Source: Paenibacillaceae bacterium
GTDB taxonomy: Bacteria; Bacillota; Bacilli; Paenibacillales; Paenibacillaceae
Reading direction: 5' to 3'
NCBI GenBank assembly: GCA_004134985.1
Contig: REGQ01000016.1
Span: 60,674 to 124,673, forward strand
DNA length: 64,000 bases
Positions 43,315 to 52,366 of the stretch are shown piece after piece. A program made the position numbers and the translations under genes. The number at the start of each line of letters is the position of its first letter. The stretch's first letter is position 1. The notes under the pieces are model-generated. The model ran no database searches. It was not told the origin of the DNA and saw nothing but the letters and a program-made list of their open reading frames with translations.

Positions 43315-44926
43315 CTTATGCATCATTGACGACATTAGAAGCGTAGTGGAAGGTTTGTCCGCTCTGGAGTGGGGGGAGATCGGCGTATCGCTTGCGGGCA
43401 CGGCTTTCAACGGGGAAGACGGATTTGAGCTGATTAAGGTGAAGAAACCCGACATTATCATTACGGATATACGGATGCCGAGGATGGACGGACTTTCCAT
43501 GCTTCGGGCGGTTGTGGAGCTGAATTATGCCTGCAAAATCATTCTGATCAGCAGCTACACGGATTTCGATTACGCGCGGCAGGCTGTGAAGCTGGGGGCG
43601 TTCGATTTTGTCGTAAAGCCGTTTACGGAAGAAGATATTACGGCGGCAGTGCTGAAGGCCAGAGAGGAGACGCTGCGGGAGCGGGAGAGGCTGCTGAACG
43701 AAAAGGAAATGGAACGCAAGCTGCGAGAGAGCATACCGCTGCTGCGGCAGGAATATATGGAGCTGCTGCTTGACTATCCCACACCATGGGAGAAGGCGGA
43801 GGTGCGATGGACTTTTCTGGGCATGGAGCTGGACTGCGCGGGATTGGTGGTGCTGCTGCTTGAGATCGACGGTTTTCAGGAACGGATGGAGGAGCAGTCC
43901 ATTCGCCAGGTCGAATTGACACGCTTCGCCATTCAAAACGTTGTGGAGGAAACGCTTCTCCAACTCACGCGGTGCATGGTCTTCCGATCCAAGGAAAACA
44001 GGTTCGTTGCCGTTGTCAACGCCGCCGATACGGCCGCTGCAGCAGCGATGGCGGAGCGGTGCCGCAACCATATCGGACAATACACGAAGTTTACGATATC
44101 GATAGGTGTTGGCGGCTTGGCGGAGAGCGTCAGCAGCTTGCCCGAGTCAAGGAGGCAGGCGGAATGGGCGCTAGCCTATCATTTGTACACGGACAGCAAC
44201 AGCGTCATCCAGTACGCGGATGTCGTGCATGCGGACCAGCCGGAAGTGGTGACGCTGGACTACAAGGACGAGTTGCTCCTCGCACTCCGTTCCGGCAACG
44301 GCGACAAGGCTGTGCACTTCCTCCGGGATATGGCGCAATCCCTGCAACGATTGGCGCGCAAGCCAAGCCCGGATTATCTGCTCAGCTTGTATGAGGAGCT
44401 GGCGGCATCCGCGATCCGGACATTCTGCGAACTGGGCATTTATTCGGAGCTGAAGCTGGCAGCCGATCGTCTGAAGACGCTGCAACGAACCGGCGGTATG
44501 ACGCTGTCTGCCTTGCAGCAGCAGCTAGAGTCCTTTTGCAAGGAAGGCGCAGAACTGGTTCGGCGGGAGACGCTGTCGGAAGGGCAAGCCATCATCTATA
44601 AATCGTTAGAATATGTTAAGGGACAGCTGGACCGGGAAGTGACCGTATCGGAATGCGCGGCGCAGGTTCATCTAAGCGGAAGCTATTACTCCAGCCTGTT
44701 CAAGAAAGTTATGGGTATGACGCTGACGCAGTATATCACGACAGAGCGAATCCGCAAAGCGAAGGCAATGCTTATAGACGGCGCGTCCGTGCAGGAGATC
44801 GCGTCTGCTGTCGGATATGAGGAACGCCGCTACTTCAGCGACATGTTCAAGCGCTCGACGGGGATAACGCCATCGGAGTTCAGGGACAGCTACCAGTCGT
44901 CAATGGCAGGGGACGAAACAGAATGA
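43289..44926 (+). CDS. YesN-like response regulator with AraC output
   Basis: 545 residues; AAGGAGG lies five bases before the double ATG, inside the kinase gene, so the pair is translationally coupled. Receiver domain with phospho-Asp60 (DIIITDIRMPRMDG) and Lys in FVVKPFTEEDI; a long middle region (about 150-420) with coiled-coil and a GGDEF-like remnant (TISIGVGGLAESVSSLPES); an AraC domain at about 440-540 (VTVSECAAQVHLSGSYYSSL; QEIASAVGYEERRYFSDMFK). Expected to activate the transporter operon that starts 106 bases downstream. Confidence 0.92.
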   Translation: MMNGHGQVSLCIIDDIRSVVEGLSALEWGEIGVSLAGTAFNGEDGFELIKVKKPDIIITDIRMPRMDGLSMLRAVVELNYACKIILISSYTDFDYARQAVKLGAFDFVVKPFTEEDITAAVLKAREETLRERERLLNEKEMERKLRESIPLLRQEYMELLLDYPTPWEKAEVRWTFLGMELDCAGLVVLLLEIDGFQERMEEQSIRQVELTRFAIQNVVEETLLQLTRCMVFRSKENRFVAVVNAADTAAAAAMAERCRNHIGQYTKFTISIGVGGLAESVSSLPESRRQAEWALAYHLYTDSNSVIQYADVVHADQPEVVTLDYKDELLLALRSGNGDKAVHFLRDMAQSLQRLARKPSPDYLLSLYEELAASAIRTFCELGIYSELKLAADRLKTLQRTGGMTLSALQQQLESFCKEGAELVRRETLSEGQAIIYKSLEYVKGQLDREVTVSECAAQVHLSGSYYSSLFKKVMGMTLTQYITTERIRKAKAMLIDGASVQEIASAVGYEERRYFSDMFKRSTGITPSEFRDSYQSSMAGDETE

Positions 44927-45032
44927 GATTACCCCACCTGAAGAGTGGCTGAGCCACCCTCCTTTTTTATCCAGACCTCCCTATAATGAAAGTGTAGTTA
45001 CTTAATCCTATGATAAAGAAGGGGAATTGCAC

Positions 45033-46427
45033 ATGTGGAAAAGAATGCCCGGCTTCCTTTTAGCGTTATCGCTGATGATCGTATTGGCGGCATGTAGTGG
45101 CGGCAATAATGGCGGACAAAATGCCGAACCGCCGGCCAAGCCTGTGGAAAAGACTAGTCCGGCAACGTCAAAGCCTGTAGAAAAAAAGACCATTTCGTAT
45201 TGGACTGATGACCGGCATGATCAGGAATATTTGAAGGAGCTGATCGCGGAATTTAATGCGAGCAACCCGGACAATATCGAAGTGGAACTGACCGTGCTGT
45301 CCGAAAACTTCAATCAAAGCGTGGACATCGCGTTTTCGGGCAACCAGGCGCCGGATCTTCTGCGGATCAAAAGCGCCAACACAGGAACGTTTGTTAAGAA
45401 AGGGTATCTGGAGCCGATCGACGCGTTTTTGACGGATGAGCTGAAATCGAAGTTCGGCAGCTTGTTCATCGATGAAGTGAACCGCTTCGGCGGTAAGCTG
45501 TATTCCTTGCCGAACACGGGCAATACGCTTCGCCTTGTCTATAACCGCGACCTGTTGGAGAAGGCCGGCATTACTGCGCCTCCTGCTTCGATGCAAGATC
45601 TGGTAGACGCTGCGAAAAAAATTACTGAAGCCGGAAAAGCCGAAGGCATCTATGGATTTGCGCTGAATTTCAAAAATCCGAAAGGCGCATTTGACCGGTC
45701 TGTCCGGGAAATATTGTCGCTGAGCGGCCAGCAGGGTCTTGGCTTCGACATCAAGACAGGCAAGTTCGACTTTGCGCCGTATGCGGAGGCAATCGGTTAT
45801 TTCAAGCAAATTTGGGACGATGGAAGCATGCTCCCTGGAGTGGAGTCGCTTGACATCGATCCGTTGCGGGCACAATTTGCGGCAGGGAAGATCGGTATGT
45901 ATATGTCCTTCTCTACGGAGCCTGGCGTATACAAGGATCAATTCCCGACGGAAATCAACTGGGCAGGCGCGCTTGCTCCGACGCTGGACGGTCAGATCAA
46001 AGGTAGCTCGGAGATTGTATCCGCAGGGACATGGATCAGCATAAGCGCAAGCTCCAAGCATAAGGAAGCTGCATGGAAGTTCATGGAGTATATGTACAGA
46101 GACGAAGCAATGGTCACTTACCATGAGAATGGCTTTGGCATTTCAGTCGTCCCAAGCATCGCGGAAAAAGCGAAGCAGCCGGACATTAACGGAATGGAAG
46201 GCTTCCTGGTCGGCGAGCATGATTCGATGTGGCCGGTGTCGCCGAGCGTGACTCCCGAAGGGGCCAATTACGGTGATATTTTCTTCAAATACATGATAGA
46301 CGGCGGCGATCTGGATGCCATCGTGCAAGATCTCAACGCCCGCTACAATGTCGCGCTGGAGAAAGCGGTGGAGAAAGGTGAAGTGACGGCAGTGCCCGAT
46401 CCGAATTTCGACCCGGGCAAGCTGTAA
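45033..46427 (+). CDS. Sugar-binding lipoprotein of an ABC importer
   Basis: 464 residues from the ATG at 45033, with AAGGGG eight bases upstream. Lipobox LAAC, Gly/Asn and Pro/Lys linker, then an extracellular solute-binding protein family 1 fold (about 50-464; SYWTDDRHDQEYLKELIAEF, FSGNQAPDLLRIKSANTG, SASSKHKEAAWKFMEYMYRD). A possible -10 TATAAT lies at 44982-44987, without a clear -35. It is followed by an intercistronic hairpin and two permease genes. The substrate is likely an oligosaccharide released by the beta-helix enzyme. Confidence 0.9.
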   Translation: MWKRMPGFLLALSLMIVLAACSGGNNGGQNAEPPAKPVEKTSPATSKPVEKKTISYWTDDRHDQEYLKELIAEFNASNPDNIEVELTVLSENFNQSVDIAFSGNQAPDLLRIKSANTGTFVKKGYLEPIDAFLTDELKSKFGSLFIDEVNRFGGKLYSLPNTGNTLRLVYNRDLLEKAGITAPPASMQDLVDAAKKITEAGKAEGIYGFALNFKNPKGAFDRSVREILSLSGQQGLGFDIKTGKFDFAPYAEAIGYFKQIWDDGSMLPGVESLDIDPLRAQFAAGKIGMYMSFSTEPGVYKDQFPTEINWAGALAPTLDGQIKGSSEIVSAGTWISISASSKHKEAAWKFMEYMYRDEAMVTYHENGFGISVVPSIAEKAKQPDINGMEGFLVGEHDSMWPVSPSVTPEGANYGDIFFKYMIDGGDLDAIVQDLNARYNVALEKAVEKGEVTAVPDPNFDPGKL

Positions 46428-46436
46428 GAGACTTAA

Positions 46437-46464
46437 CGGGAAGCCTTCGCGGAGGCTTCCCGTC
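46437..46464. promoter_or_regulatory. Intercistronic hairpin after the binding-protein gene
   Basis: ACGGGAAGCCT-TCGCGG-AGGCTTCCCGT, an 11-bp perfect stem with no T tract. It probably protects the 3' end of the binding-protein message or attenuates the permease genes. Confidence 0.65.
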
Positions 46465-46508
46465 TTCATAACCCGTACATGATCAGGATAGCCGAAGGAG
46501 AGAGAGAC

Positions 46509-47405
46509 ATGCTGAAATGGCGAACACTGCAGGAAAACGCTCTGTTTCTGCTTCCCAGCGTCATTCTGACGTTGGTGCTGGGCATCTACCCGCTTATATG
46601 GGTGCTCAGATACATGTTTTACGATTATGCCGGCTACGGCCAGGAGCTGTTTGTCGGACTGGACAACTTCCGAAGACTCTTCCGTGACGACCTGTTTTGG
46701 AAATCCGTCTCCAATACGATGGTGTTTGCGGGTGGAAAGCTGGTACTGACGATTCCGCTTTCCCTGCTGCTTGCCGTCATTTTGAACGCCAGCTTCCGCG
46801 GGCGCAATTTGCTCAGGGCCCTCTACTTTATGCCAACCGTCGTGAGTACGGCGGTCATATCGGTCGTTTTTTACATTCTTTTTAACGCCTATAACGGGAT
46901 GGTCAACCAGCAGCTGCTGAAATTCGGGCTGATTGGAGAGGCGATTAATTGGTTCGGTCCCCAATACGCCATGCTTACCGTTGTTCTGGTGGCAGTATGG
47001 GGCGCGGTAGGCAACTATATGCTGCTGTTCCTTGCGGGATTGCAAGGCATTCCCCGCGATCTGTACGAAAGCGCCGCGATTGACGGAGCGAGCGCTGTCC
47101 AGCGGTTCTGGCGCATTACGGTGCCGATGCTCGGCCCGGTTATGCAGGTCATTATCATGCTGGCGATTATTGCGTCGCTCAAAGGCTACGAAAGTATCAT
47201 GGTCATGACAGAAGGCGGCCCAGTCGGCAAGACCGAGGTCATGTACCTGTATCTATACAAGCTTCTATTCCCCGTATCGACAGGCTCGCCGGTGGAACAG
47301 CAGATCGGCTACGGCAGCGCCGTTGGGTTCGCTACGGCGGTGATCGTCGGAGCCATTACGGCCTTGTATTACTATCTCAGCAGAAAAATGAACCGGGTAT
47401 TCTAG
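46509..47405 (+). CDS. Sugar ABC importer permease, MalF-like
   Basis: 298 residues from the ATG at 46509 with GGAGAGAGAG upstream. Six membrane segments and the cytoplasmic EAA motif (LYESAAIDGASAVQRFWRIT), which docks with the ATPase. No ATPase gene is present; Bacillales sugar importers usually share the MsmX-type ATPase. Confidence 0.92.
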   Translation: MLKWRTLQENALFLLPSVILTLVLGIYPLIWVLRYMFYDYAGYGQELFVGLDNFRRLFRDDLFWKSVSNTMVFAGGKLVLTIPLSLLLAVILNASFRGRNLLRALYFMPTVVSTAVISVVFYILFNAYNGMVNQQLLKFGLIGEAINWFGPQYAMLTVVLVAVWGAVGNYMLLFLAGLQGIPRDLYESAAIDGASAVQRFWRITVPMLGPVMQVIIMLAIIASLKGYESIMVMTEGGPVGKTEVMYLYLYKLLFPVSTGSPVEQQIGYGSAVGFATAVIVGAITALYYYLSRKMNRVF

Positions 47406-47419
47406 GAGGCTGAAGCGAC

Positions 47420-48283
47420 ATGAACCAACAATCGATAGGAATGCACAAGCCTCTTTCGAAATGGATGGGGCAGCTTTTGATCGGGCTGTTCCTGCTTGGC
47501 GTAACGGTAATGACCTTATTTCCGATTGTCATGATGATAGCAGGATCGCTCAAGAGCAACGCCGAGCTGATGAGCGGCACAGCACTGTTCCCTGAGAAGT
47601 GGCAATTCGCCAACTATGCGGAAGCATGGAGGCAAACGAATTTTGCTCGTTTCACCTGGAACAGCACTTTTCTGAGCGTGGTGTCCACCGTCGGCACGCT
47701 GCTCGTCGCCGCTATGGCGGCTTACATTACGGATCGTCGCGAATTTCCAGGGAAGCGGCTGTACGTGATCGTTCAAGCGTCGACCCTGTTTATTTCCGTC
47801 GGTGCGGTTGTGCTCCGGCCGCAATATGATCTGATGGTCAAGCTGAATCTGAATACGTCATTATGGGGTGTCATTCTTATCCTGATCAGCGCGCATGCGA
47901 GCACTTATTTTATTTTGTCGGGCTTCTTCAAATCAATTCCCCGCGAACTGGATGAAGCGGCCATGATCGATGGCTCGGGCTTCATTCGGACGTTCTACAA
48001 GATCATTTTGCCGTTGCTCGCGCCAGGACTTGGCGTCGCAGGTCTGTTCGCTTTCCGGCATGGCTGGAACGAATACATTCTGCCGCTCGTCTTTACGATG
48101 ACCAACCCGGATCTCCAGACGCTGACTGTGGGGCTCGCCAATCTTCGATACGGTTCTTCGGCTGCGATGCAGACCCATTTGATGCTTGCCGGCGCCTGTC
48201 TGTCCGTGCTGCCGATGCTGCTAGTCTATTTCATAGCGAATAAATCCTTTATGCAGATGACGGCTGGCTCCCTGAAGGGCTGA
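47420..48283 (+). CDS. Sugar ABC importer permease, MalG-like
   Basis: 287 residues; AGGAGG precedes the ATG, 14 bases after the previous stop. Six membrane segments and the EAA motif (ELDEAAMIDGSGFIRTFYKI). It completes the importer with 45033 and 46509. Confidence 0.92.
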   Translation: MNQQSIGMHKPLSKWMGQLLIGLFLLGVTVMTLFPIVMMIAGSLKSNAELMSGTALFPEKWQFANYAEAWRQTNFARFTWNSTFLSVVSTVGTLLVAAMAAYITDRREFPGKRLYVIVQASTLFISVGAVVLRPQYDLMVKLNLNTSLWGVILILISAHASTYFILSGFFKSIPRELDEAAMIDGSGFIRTFYKIILPLLAPGLGVAGLFAFRHGWNEYILPLVFTMTNPDLQTLTVGLANLRYGSSAAMQTHLMLAGACLSVLPMLLVYFIANKSFMQMTAGSLKG

Positions 48284-48319
48284 GCTGCTACTTGAATGAT
48301 GACCAGGAGGACGATAACA

Positions 48320-48409
48320 ATGATGCAACAAACTACAGTAGAATGCCTTGCGACCGCCTCAGTTGATGATTTGCTGAAGCTTGGCCTTGAAGGGGGAGCG
48401 GTGGAATGA
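48320..48409 (+). CDS. 29-codon reading frame coupled to the FAD enzyme gene
   Basis: The double ATG at 48320 has AGGAGG nine bases upstream, as strong as any gene here. The peptide MMQQTTVECLATASVDDLLK continues LGLEGGAVE and ends in TGA, which overlaps the next ATG (ATGA). It may be a leader that couples translation of the oxidoreductase, or the head of a lost gene. No family recognised. Confidence 0.55.
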   Translation: MMQQTTVECLATASVDDLLKLGLEGGAVE

Positions 48410-49752
48410 GTAAACCGGGGTCATTGTTTTCCTTGCCGCAGGCGTCGATTCCCATATCCTGGGAGACCGACGTACTCGTTATCGGAGGAGGCGCTTCGGG
48501 CATTGCCGCCGCCATAAGCGCCGCCCGGAACGGCGCCAAAACATTGCTGATCGAGCAGAGGGGATTTCTCGGGGGCATGGGCACCGTTGCACTTGTTCCG
48601 GCGTTTTGTCCGTTTACCGATAAGAAAAAGCCGATCATCCGAGGCATCGGCATGGAGATCATGGAACGGATGAAGCGGGCGTGCACGGAGGAGTACATCA
48701 GAGAATATGAGCATATGCTGGACTGGGTGCCAATTGATCCGGAGGTGCTGAAGCGGGTCTGTGAGGATGCTGCGCTGGAGCAGGGGGTCGAGCTGCTGTA
48801 CCATACCTTTGTAAGCGAAACGGTATTGTCTGAGGACAAACGGCGCGTGGAAGGGGTTGTAATTGTCAACAAAAGCGGCCGTTCATTCGTGCGATGCCGC
48901 GCTATCATTGACGCGACCGGAGACGCCGATATGGCGGCGATGTCCGGCGTGCCGTTCCAGAAGGGCGGAGACGCCGGCGAACTGCAGCCCGGCAGCATGT
49001 GTTACTTGCTGGCGAACGTCGACCGCAAGCGGTTCACTACATTTTTGGAGGAGAGCGGCGATACCGGCCAGCTTCATGGAACGGTTGAACGCGCCATTGC
49101 GGAAGGTGCGCTGCCGGAAGGGCGCAAGTCGATCTCGGGGCTGGCTTGGGTGAGTGACTACCTGGTCGGCGTCAATTTCGGTCATATATTCGGAGTAGAC
49201 GGAACGAAGGCTGAGGATCTGACGCGCGGAGCGATTGAAGGCCGGCGGCTTGCGGAACGGCAGCTTCGGTTCTTCCGCAGCTATGTGCCGGGCTTCGAAC
49301 GCGCGCATATGGTCGTGAGCGGAGAACAGCTCGGCATCCGGGAAACGCGCCGCATTCAAGGAGATTATATATTGACGGCGGACGATTTCATGGAGGCGCG
49401 GACATTCTCGGACGATATCGCGCGAAATGCTTATTATATCGATATGCATATGGCAACCAGCAAAGGCAACATGCGCTTTACGCATTTGCCGCCGGGCGAA
49501 TCCCATGGCGTGCCTTATCGCGTACTTCTTCCGGTTAGCATAGACAATATGTGGGTGCCGGGACGCGCGGCATCCTCGGATCGCTCTGTGCAAGGGTCGC
49601 TGCGGGTGATGCCCAATTGCTTCGCCATGGGCCAGGCATCGGGCACGGCCGCGGCGATGGCGCTTGAGATCAACGCAGGCTCCCGCGATGTGTCAATTGC
49701 TGGGCTTCAGGCGAAATTGGTCGAGCAGGGCGCTTGGCTTGGCGAGAGCTAG
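48406..49752 (+). CDS. FAD-dependent oxidoreductase
   Basis: 448 residues. The N-terminal dinucleotide-binding motif is VIGGGASGIAAAISAARNG (GxGxxG at 27-32, with the acidic end at LLIEQRG), followed by the FLGGMGT signature of FAD_oxidored (PF12831) proteins. The C-terminal part returns to the FAD site (MWVPGRAASSDRSVQGSLRV and AMGQASGTAAAMAL). No signal peptide; cytoplasmic. Family members in sugar-use clusters often oxidise sugar or cyclitol hydroxyls, but substrates are mostly unknown. It is the last gene of the block and is coupled to the small frame upstream. Confidence 0.88.
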   Translation: MSKPGSLFSLPQASIPISWETDVLVIGGGASGIAAAISAARNGAKTLLIEQRGFLGGMGTVALVPAFCPFTDKKKPIIRGIGMEIMERMKRACTEEYIREYEHMLDWVPIDPEVLKRVCEDAALEQGVELLYHTFVSETVLSEDKRRVEGVVIVNKSGRSFVRCRAIIDATGDADMAAMSGVPFQKGGDAGELQPGSMCYLLANVDRKRFTTFLEESGDTGQLHGTVERAIAEGALPEGRKSISGLAWVSDYLVGVNFGHIFGVDGTKAEDLTRGAIEGRRLAERQLRFFRSYVPGFERAHMVVSGEQLGIRETRRIQGDYILTADDFMEARTFSDDIARNAYYIDMHMATSKGNMRFTHLPPGESHGVPYRVLLPVSIDNMWVPGRAASSDRSVQGSLRVMPNCFAMGQASGTAAAMALEINAGSRDVSIAGLQAKLVEQGAWLGES

Positions 49753-49779
49753 AGACACTACTAGCTACAGGCCATATTC

Positions 49780-49815
49780 AAAGGAAGGGACCGGCAGCTG
49801 CCGGTCCCTTCCTTT
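49780..49815. terminator. 36-base perfect palindrome, probable terminator
   Basis: AAAGGAAGGGACCGGCAG and its exact complement are adjacent, forming a long GC-rich hairpin with a 4-base loop 28 bases after the FAD gene stop. The T tract after it is short. Confidence 0.65.
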
Positions 49816-49880
49816 CTGCATCTTTAACGGCCAGCACATCATCGTGAAGCCATTTTTAGGTGCTGCTGGCGGCGCCGCTG

Positions 49881-49996
49881 TCAGTGCTTGCCTCCTGCGA
49901 GAAGGGCAGCGAAGGTTTGCAGGGAGGTTGGAAACACCCTGCGAACCCGCAGCAGCACACCCGAGTCTCGTCGAGATCTGGTTTTTAGGTAGAGCC
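49881..49996 (-). repeat. Dispersed 120-bp element, copy 2
   Basis: Inverted relative to copy 1 at 33943-34063. In the element's orientation it begins GGCTCTACCTAAAAACCAG, the terminal inverted repeat, and continues through the shared hairpin core; the far end differs beyond CACTGA. It lies between the FAD gene terminator and the ROK promoter. Confidence 0.7.
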
Positions 49997-50006
49997 ATAA
50001 TTATAA

Positions 50007-50037
50007 TTGCATTTTGTAAAGTTATTTTATAAAATAA
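50007..50037 (+). promoter_or_regulatory. ROK gene promoter with overlapping palindromic operator
   Basis: TTGCAT, 17 bases, TAAAAT (50030-50035). The palindrome TTATTTTATAAAATAA (50022-50037) covers the -10. A nearly identical element precedes the operon promoter at 51424. Confidence 0.65.
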
Positions 50038-50090
50038 TGAAAACATGATAGAATGGATCAAATATATATTCAAAAAGGATTAGTGAACCT

Positions 50091-51284
50091 ATGGCTGGAA
50101 ATAATACGAAAATATTAAAAAAGGCAAATACTTATCTGGTGTTGAATAGCATTATTGAAGCGGAATCGATCACGATTGAGGAAGTTGCGAAGACGACGAA
50201 GCTGAGTCGTCCAACCGTTGTAAATATCGTGAAAGAGCTGACAGAAAGGAATATTATATTCAAGTCCGGATTTGCAGAGTATACCGGTGGACGCCTTCCA
50301 ATGCAGCTTTCCTTGAATGCGGACTCCTACTATGCGATTGGCATTGACTTTGAGTTTCCGCCTATTCGAATGGCGATCTCCAACCTGAAGGGCAAGGTTG
50401 TTCATAAAAAAAGCATTGTCGTGGAAAAACATTTTTCCAGAACTCAGATTATTGATTTTATGTTCAAGGAACTTGAAAGTATGATTGAAGAATCCGCTAT
50501 CTCCCAAGAGCAGTTGATTGGGATCGGCATTGGGCTGCTTGGCTATCTCAAGGCTACTCAGGGCATTTCAATGGAGATTCAGCGTATTCCTGACTGGAAA
50601 GATGTCGACTTCAAAAGTCTGATTAAAGAACGATTCGATCTCCCTGTATACGTTCAGAATGATATTCATATGATGGCACTCGCGGAGAGAAGGCTATTCC
50701 TTCCCGAGCTTAACGATGACTTTGCCTATGTGGGCATTCGACCCGGAATACGTTCGGCTATCGGGCTTGCGATGCATATTAATGGCTCCTTCTATGGCGG
50801 AATGGATGGAAATGCCCATTTGCTCGGTCATATGACGATTGATGTTAACGGTGATTTGTGTTCCTGCGGCAGCAGAGGCTGTCTGGAAATGCTGGTCGGT
50901 GAGCCTCATGTCATTCGTCGCTATAAGCAGCTTGTTGGTCTGGACGAGAAGTCTGACGCCATACACAGTATTCGCGATATCCACGAGCTTGCCCTTCAAG
51001 GGGAAGCAACGGCTCAAAAGGTGTTGGATGAGATGGGCAATTATCTGGGCGTAGGCATTGCGAATGTGGTTAAGCTGTTTGGTCTGTCCACCGTTGTTAT
51101 AGGTGGTCCCGATAGCGAGCTTTATGTTGAGCTTACGCAGGAACATCTGCGCAAAAATATTTTCAAGAATATGTCTGGTGAATTAAAAATTATTGTCGGC
51201 AAGCTGGAGCAGGAATATTATCCGCTTGGCAGTTGTTTTCTGGTTATAGAGCATTACTTCAAAGAACCGACACTGAAACTTTAG
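50091..51284 (+). CDS. ROK-family sugar-responsive repressor
   Basis: 397 residues. N-terminal winged helix (about 10-75; ITIEEVAKTTKLSRPTVVNI), then a ROK (actin-like ATPase fold) domain with the zinc motif CSCGSRGCLEML. In NagC/XylR-type regulators a sugar or sugar phosphate binds the ROK domain and releases DNA. It faces the operon at 51495 on the same strand but has its own terminator. Shared operator-like palindromes before both promoters suggest autoregulation and control of that operon. Confidence 0.9.
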   Translation: MAGNNTKILKKANTYLVLNSIIEAESITIEEVAKTTKLSRPTVVNIVKELTERNIIFKSGFAEYTGGRLPMQLSLNADSYYAIGIDFEFPPIRMAISNLKGKVVHKKSIVVEKHFSRTQIIDFMFKELESMIEESAISQEQLIGIGIGLLGYLKATQGISMEIQRIPDWKDVDFKSLIKERFDLPVYVQNDIHMMALAERRLFLPELNDDFAYVGIRPGIRSAIGLAMHINGSFYGGMDGNAHLLGHMTIDVNGDLCSCGSRGCLEMLVGEPHVIRRYKQLVGLDEKSDAIHSIRDIHELALQGEATAQKVLDEMGNYLGVGIANVVKLFGLSTVVIGGPDSELYVELTQEHLRKNIFKNMSGELKIIVGKLEQEYYPLGSCFLVIEHYFKEPTLKL

Positions 51285-51348
51285 GTGACAGGAGCAGGAG
51301 ACAGGTTGATCCATAAAGAGGAATCATATATTTTATGTTGTTCTACAA

Positions 51349-51388
51349 AGCCTATGTTAACTAGCATAATAACATAGGCTATTTTTTT
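51349..51388 (+). terminator. Terminator of the ROK gene
   Basis: AGCCTATGTTA and TAACATAGGCT form an 11-bp stem with a 10-base loop, followed by ATTTTTTTT. Confidence 0.85.
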
Positions 51389-51405
51389 TAATTTCATTCT
51401 GTTAA

Positions 51406-51452
51406 GTTATTTTACAAAATATATTGACTTAATGAAAGTACTCTTTTATACT
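51406..51452 (+). promoter_or_regulatory. Operon promoter with ROK-type operator
   Basis: TTGACT (51424-51429), 17 bases, TATACT (51447-51452). The element GTTATTTTACAAAATA (51406-51421) sits immediately upstream and differs from the ROK gene's element at one position. Placement just above -35 would allow control by the ROK protein. Confidence 0.7.
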
Positions 51453-51494
51453 GACATTACTTAATGATCATTACAACAGAGAGGGGGATACTAA

Positions 51495-52325
51495 ATGGAA
51501 CTGAGAAGAAAAAGAGGTGCTGGCCTCTTTACAGTGAATGCAGCTACATTCGTTATTGTTATTGCAAGTCTGCTTCCACTGGTATGGCTGTTTATGACAT
51601 CCATCAAGCCGCAAGTTATCGCTTTTTCAATGCCGCCGAAATGGATTTTCACACCAACACTACAAAACTTCGTAAGCGTTTTTACGGATGAAAGCTTTAT
51701 GAGAAGCTACTATAATAGCGTTATCGTAAGCATTATGACGACCGTCATTTCATTGTACTTTGGCGTACTGGCGGGCTACGCGATTGCAAGATCGAAGTCG
51801 ACGACAAGCAAGGTAATGGGCATATGGATCATCCTTGTTCGCATGGCTTCACCAGTGATGTTTATTTTGCCGCTGTACATTATGCTTCGTCAATCCAATC
51901 TGCTTGATACTTATCTGGGACTTTCATTAACGTATTTATTGATAACGCTGCCATTTGTCACCTGGATGATGTCGAGTTTCTTTAAAGACATTCCTGAAGA
52001 AATTGAAGAAGCAGCGTTGCTCGATGGTTGCAACAGGCTTCAGGTGTTGGCGAGGATTAACCTGCCGCTTGTCCTTCCAGGCATCGCGACCTGTTCGATC
52101 TTTACCTTCATTAATGCATGGAATGAATTTCTCTATGCTTTGATTATTTCAGGAAGAGAAACACGTACAGCACCTGTAATGGTGCAGGGCTTTATTACTT
52201 TCGAAGGAATTAACTGGGGGGAGTTGGCAGCTGTAGGTGTTTTCGTTACTTTGCCAGTGTTAATCGTCTCATTTATATTCCAGAAGGGTCTTATTAAAGG
52301 ACTCACCGGAGGAGCCGTTAAGTAG
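51495..52325 (+). CDS. Sugar ABC importer permease, MalG-like
   Basis: 276 residues; GAGAGGGGG precedes the ATG. Six membrane segments and the EAA motif (EIEEAALLDGCNRLQVLARI). First gene of the long operon; unusually the MalG-type permease comes before the binding protein. No ATPase gene follows, so a shared ATPase is expected. Confidence 0.92.
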   Translation: MELRRKRGAGLFTVNAATFVIVIASLLPLVWLFMTSIKPQVIAFSMPPKWIFTPTLQNFVSVFTDESFMRSYYNSVIVSIMTTVISLYFGVLAGYAIARSKSTTSKVMGIWIILVRMASPVMFILPLYIMLRQSNLLDTYLGLSLTYLLITLPFVTWMMSSFFKDIPEEIEEAALLDGCNRLQVLARINLPLVLPGIATCSIFTFINAWNEFLYALIISGRETRTAPVMVQGFITFEGINWGELAAVGVFVTLPVLIVSFIFQKGLIKGLTGGAVK

Positions 52326-52366
52326 TGACGGCAAACCGCAAATTCATTTAGGGGAGGCTAATCAAT

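Noticed and set aside
44938..44970. Terminator after the YesN-like gene
   Set aside because: A T tract is present but the stem before it is short (GTGG/CCAC with neighbours), so I could not support it.
45168..46124. Minus-strand open frame of 318 codons opposite the binding-protein gene (and similar ones at 46143-47045, 43316-44080 and 55665-56426)
   Set aside because: Shadows of GC-biased coding strands; no start sites and no recognisable protein pattern.
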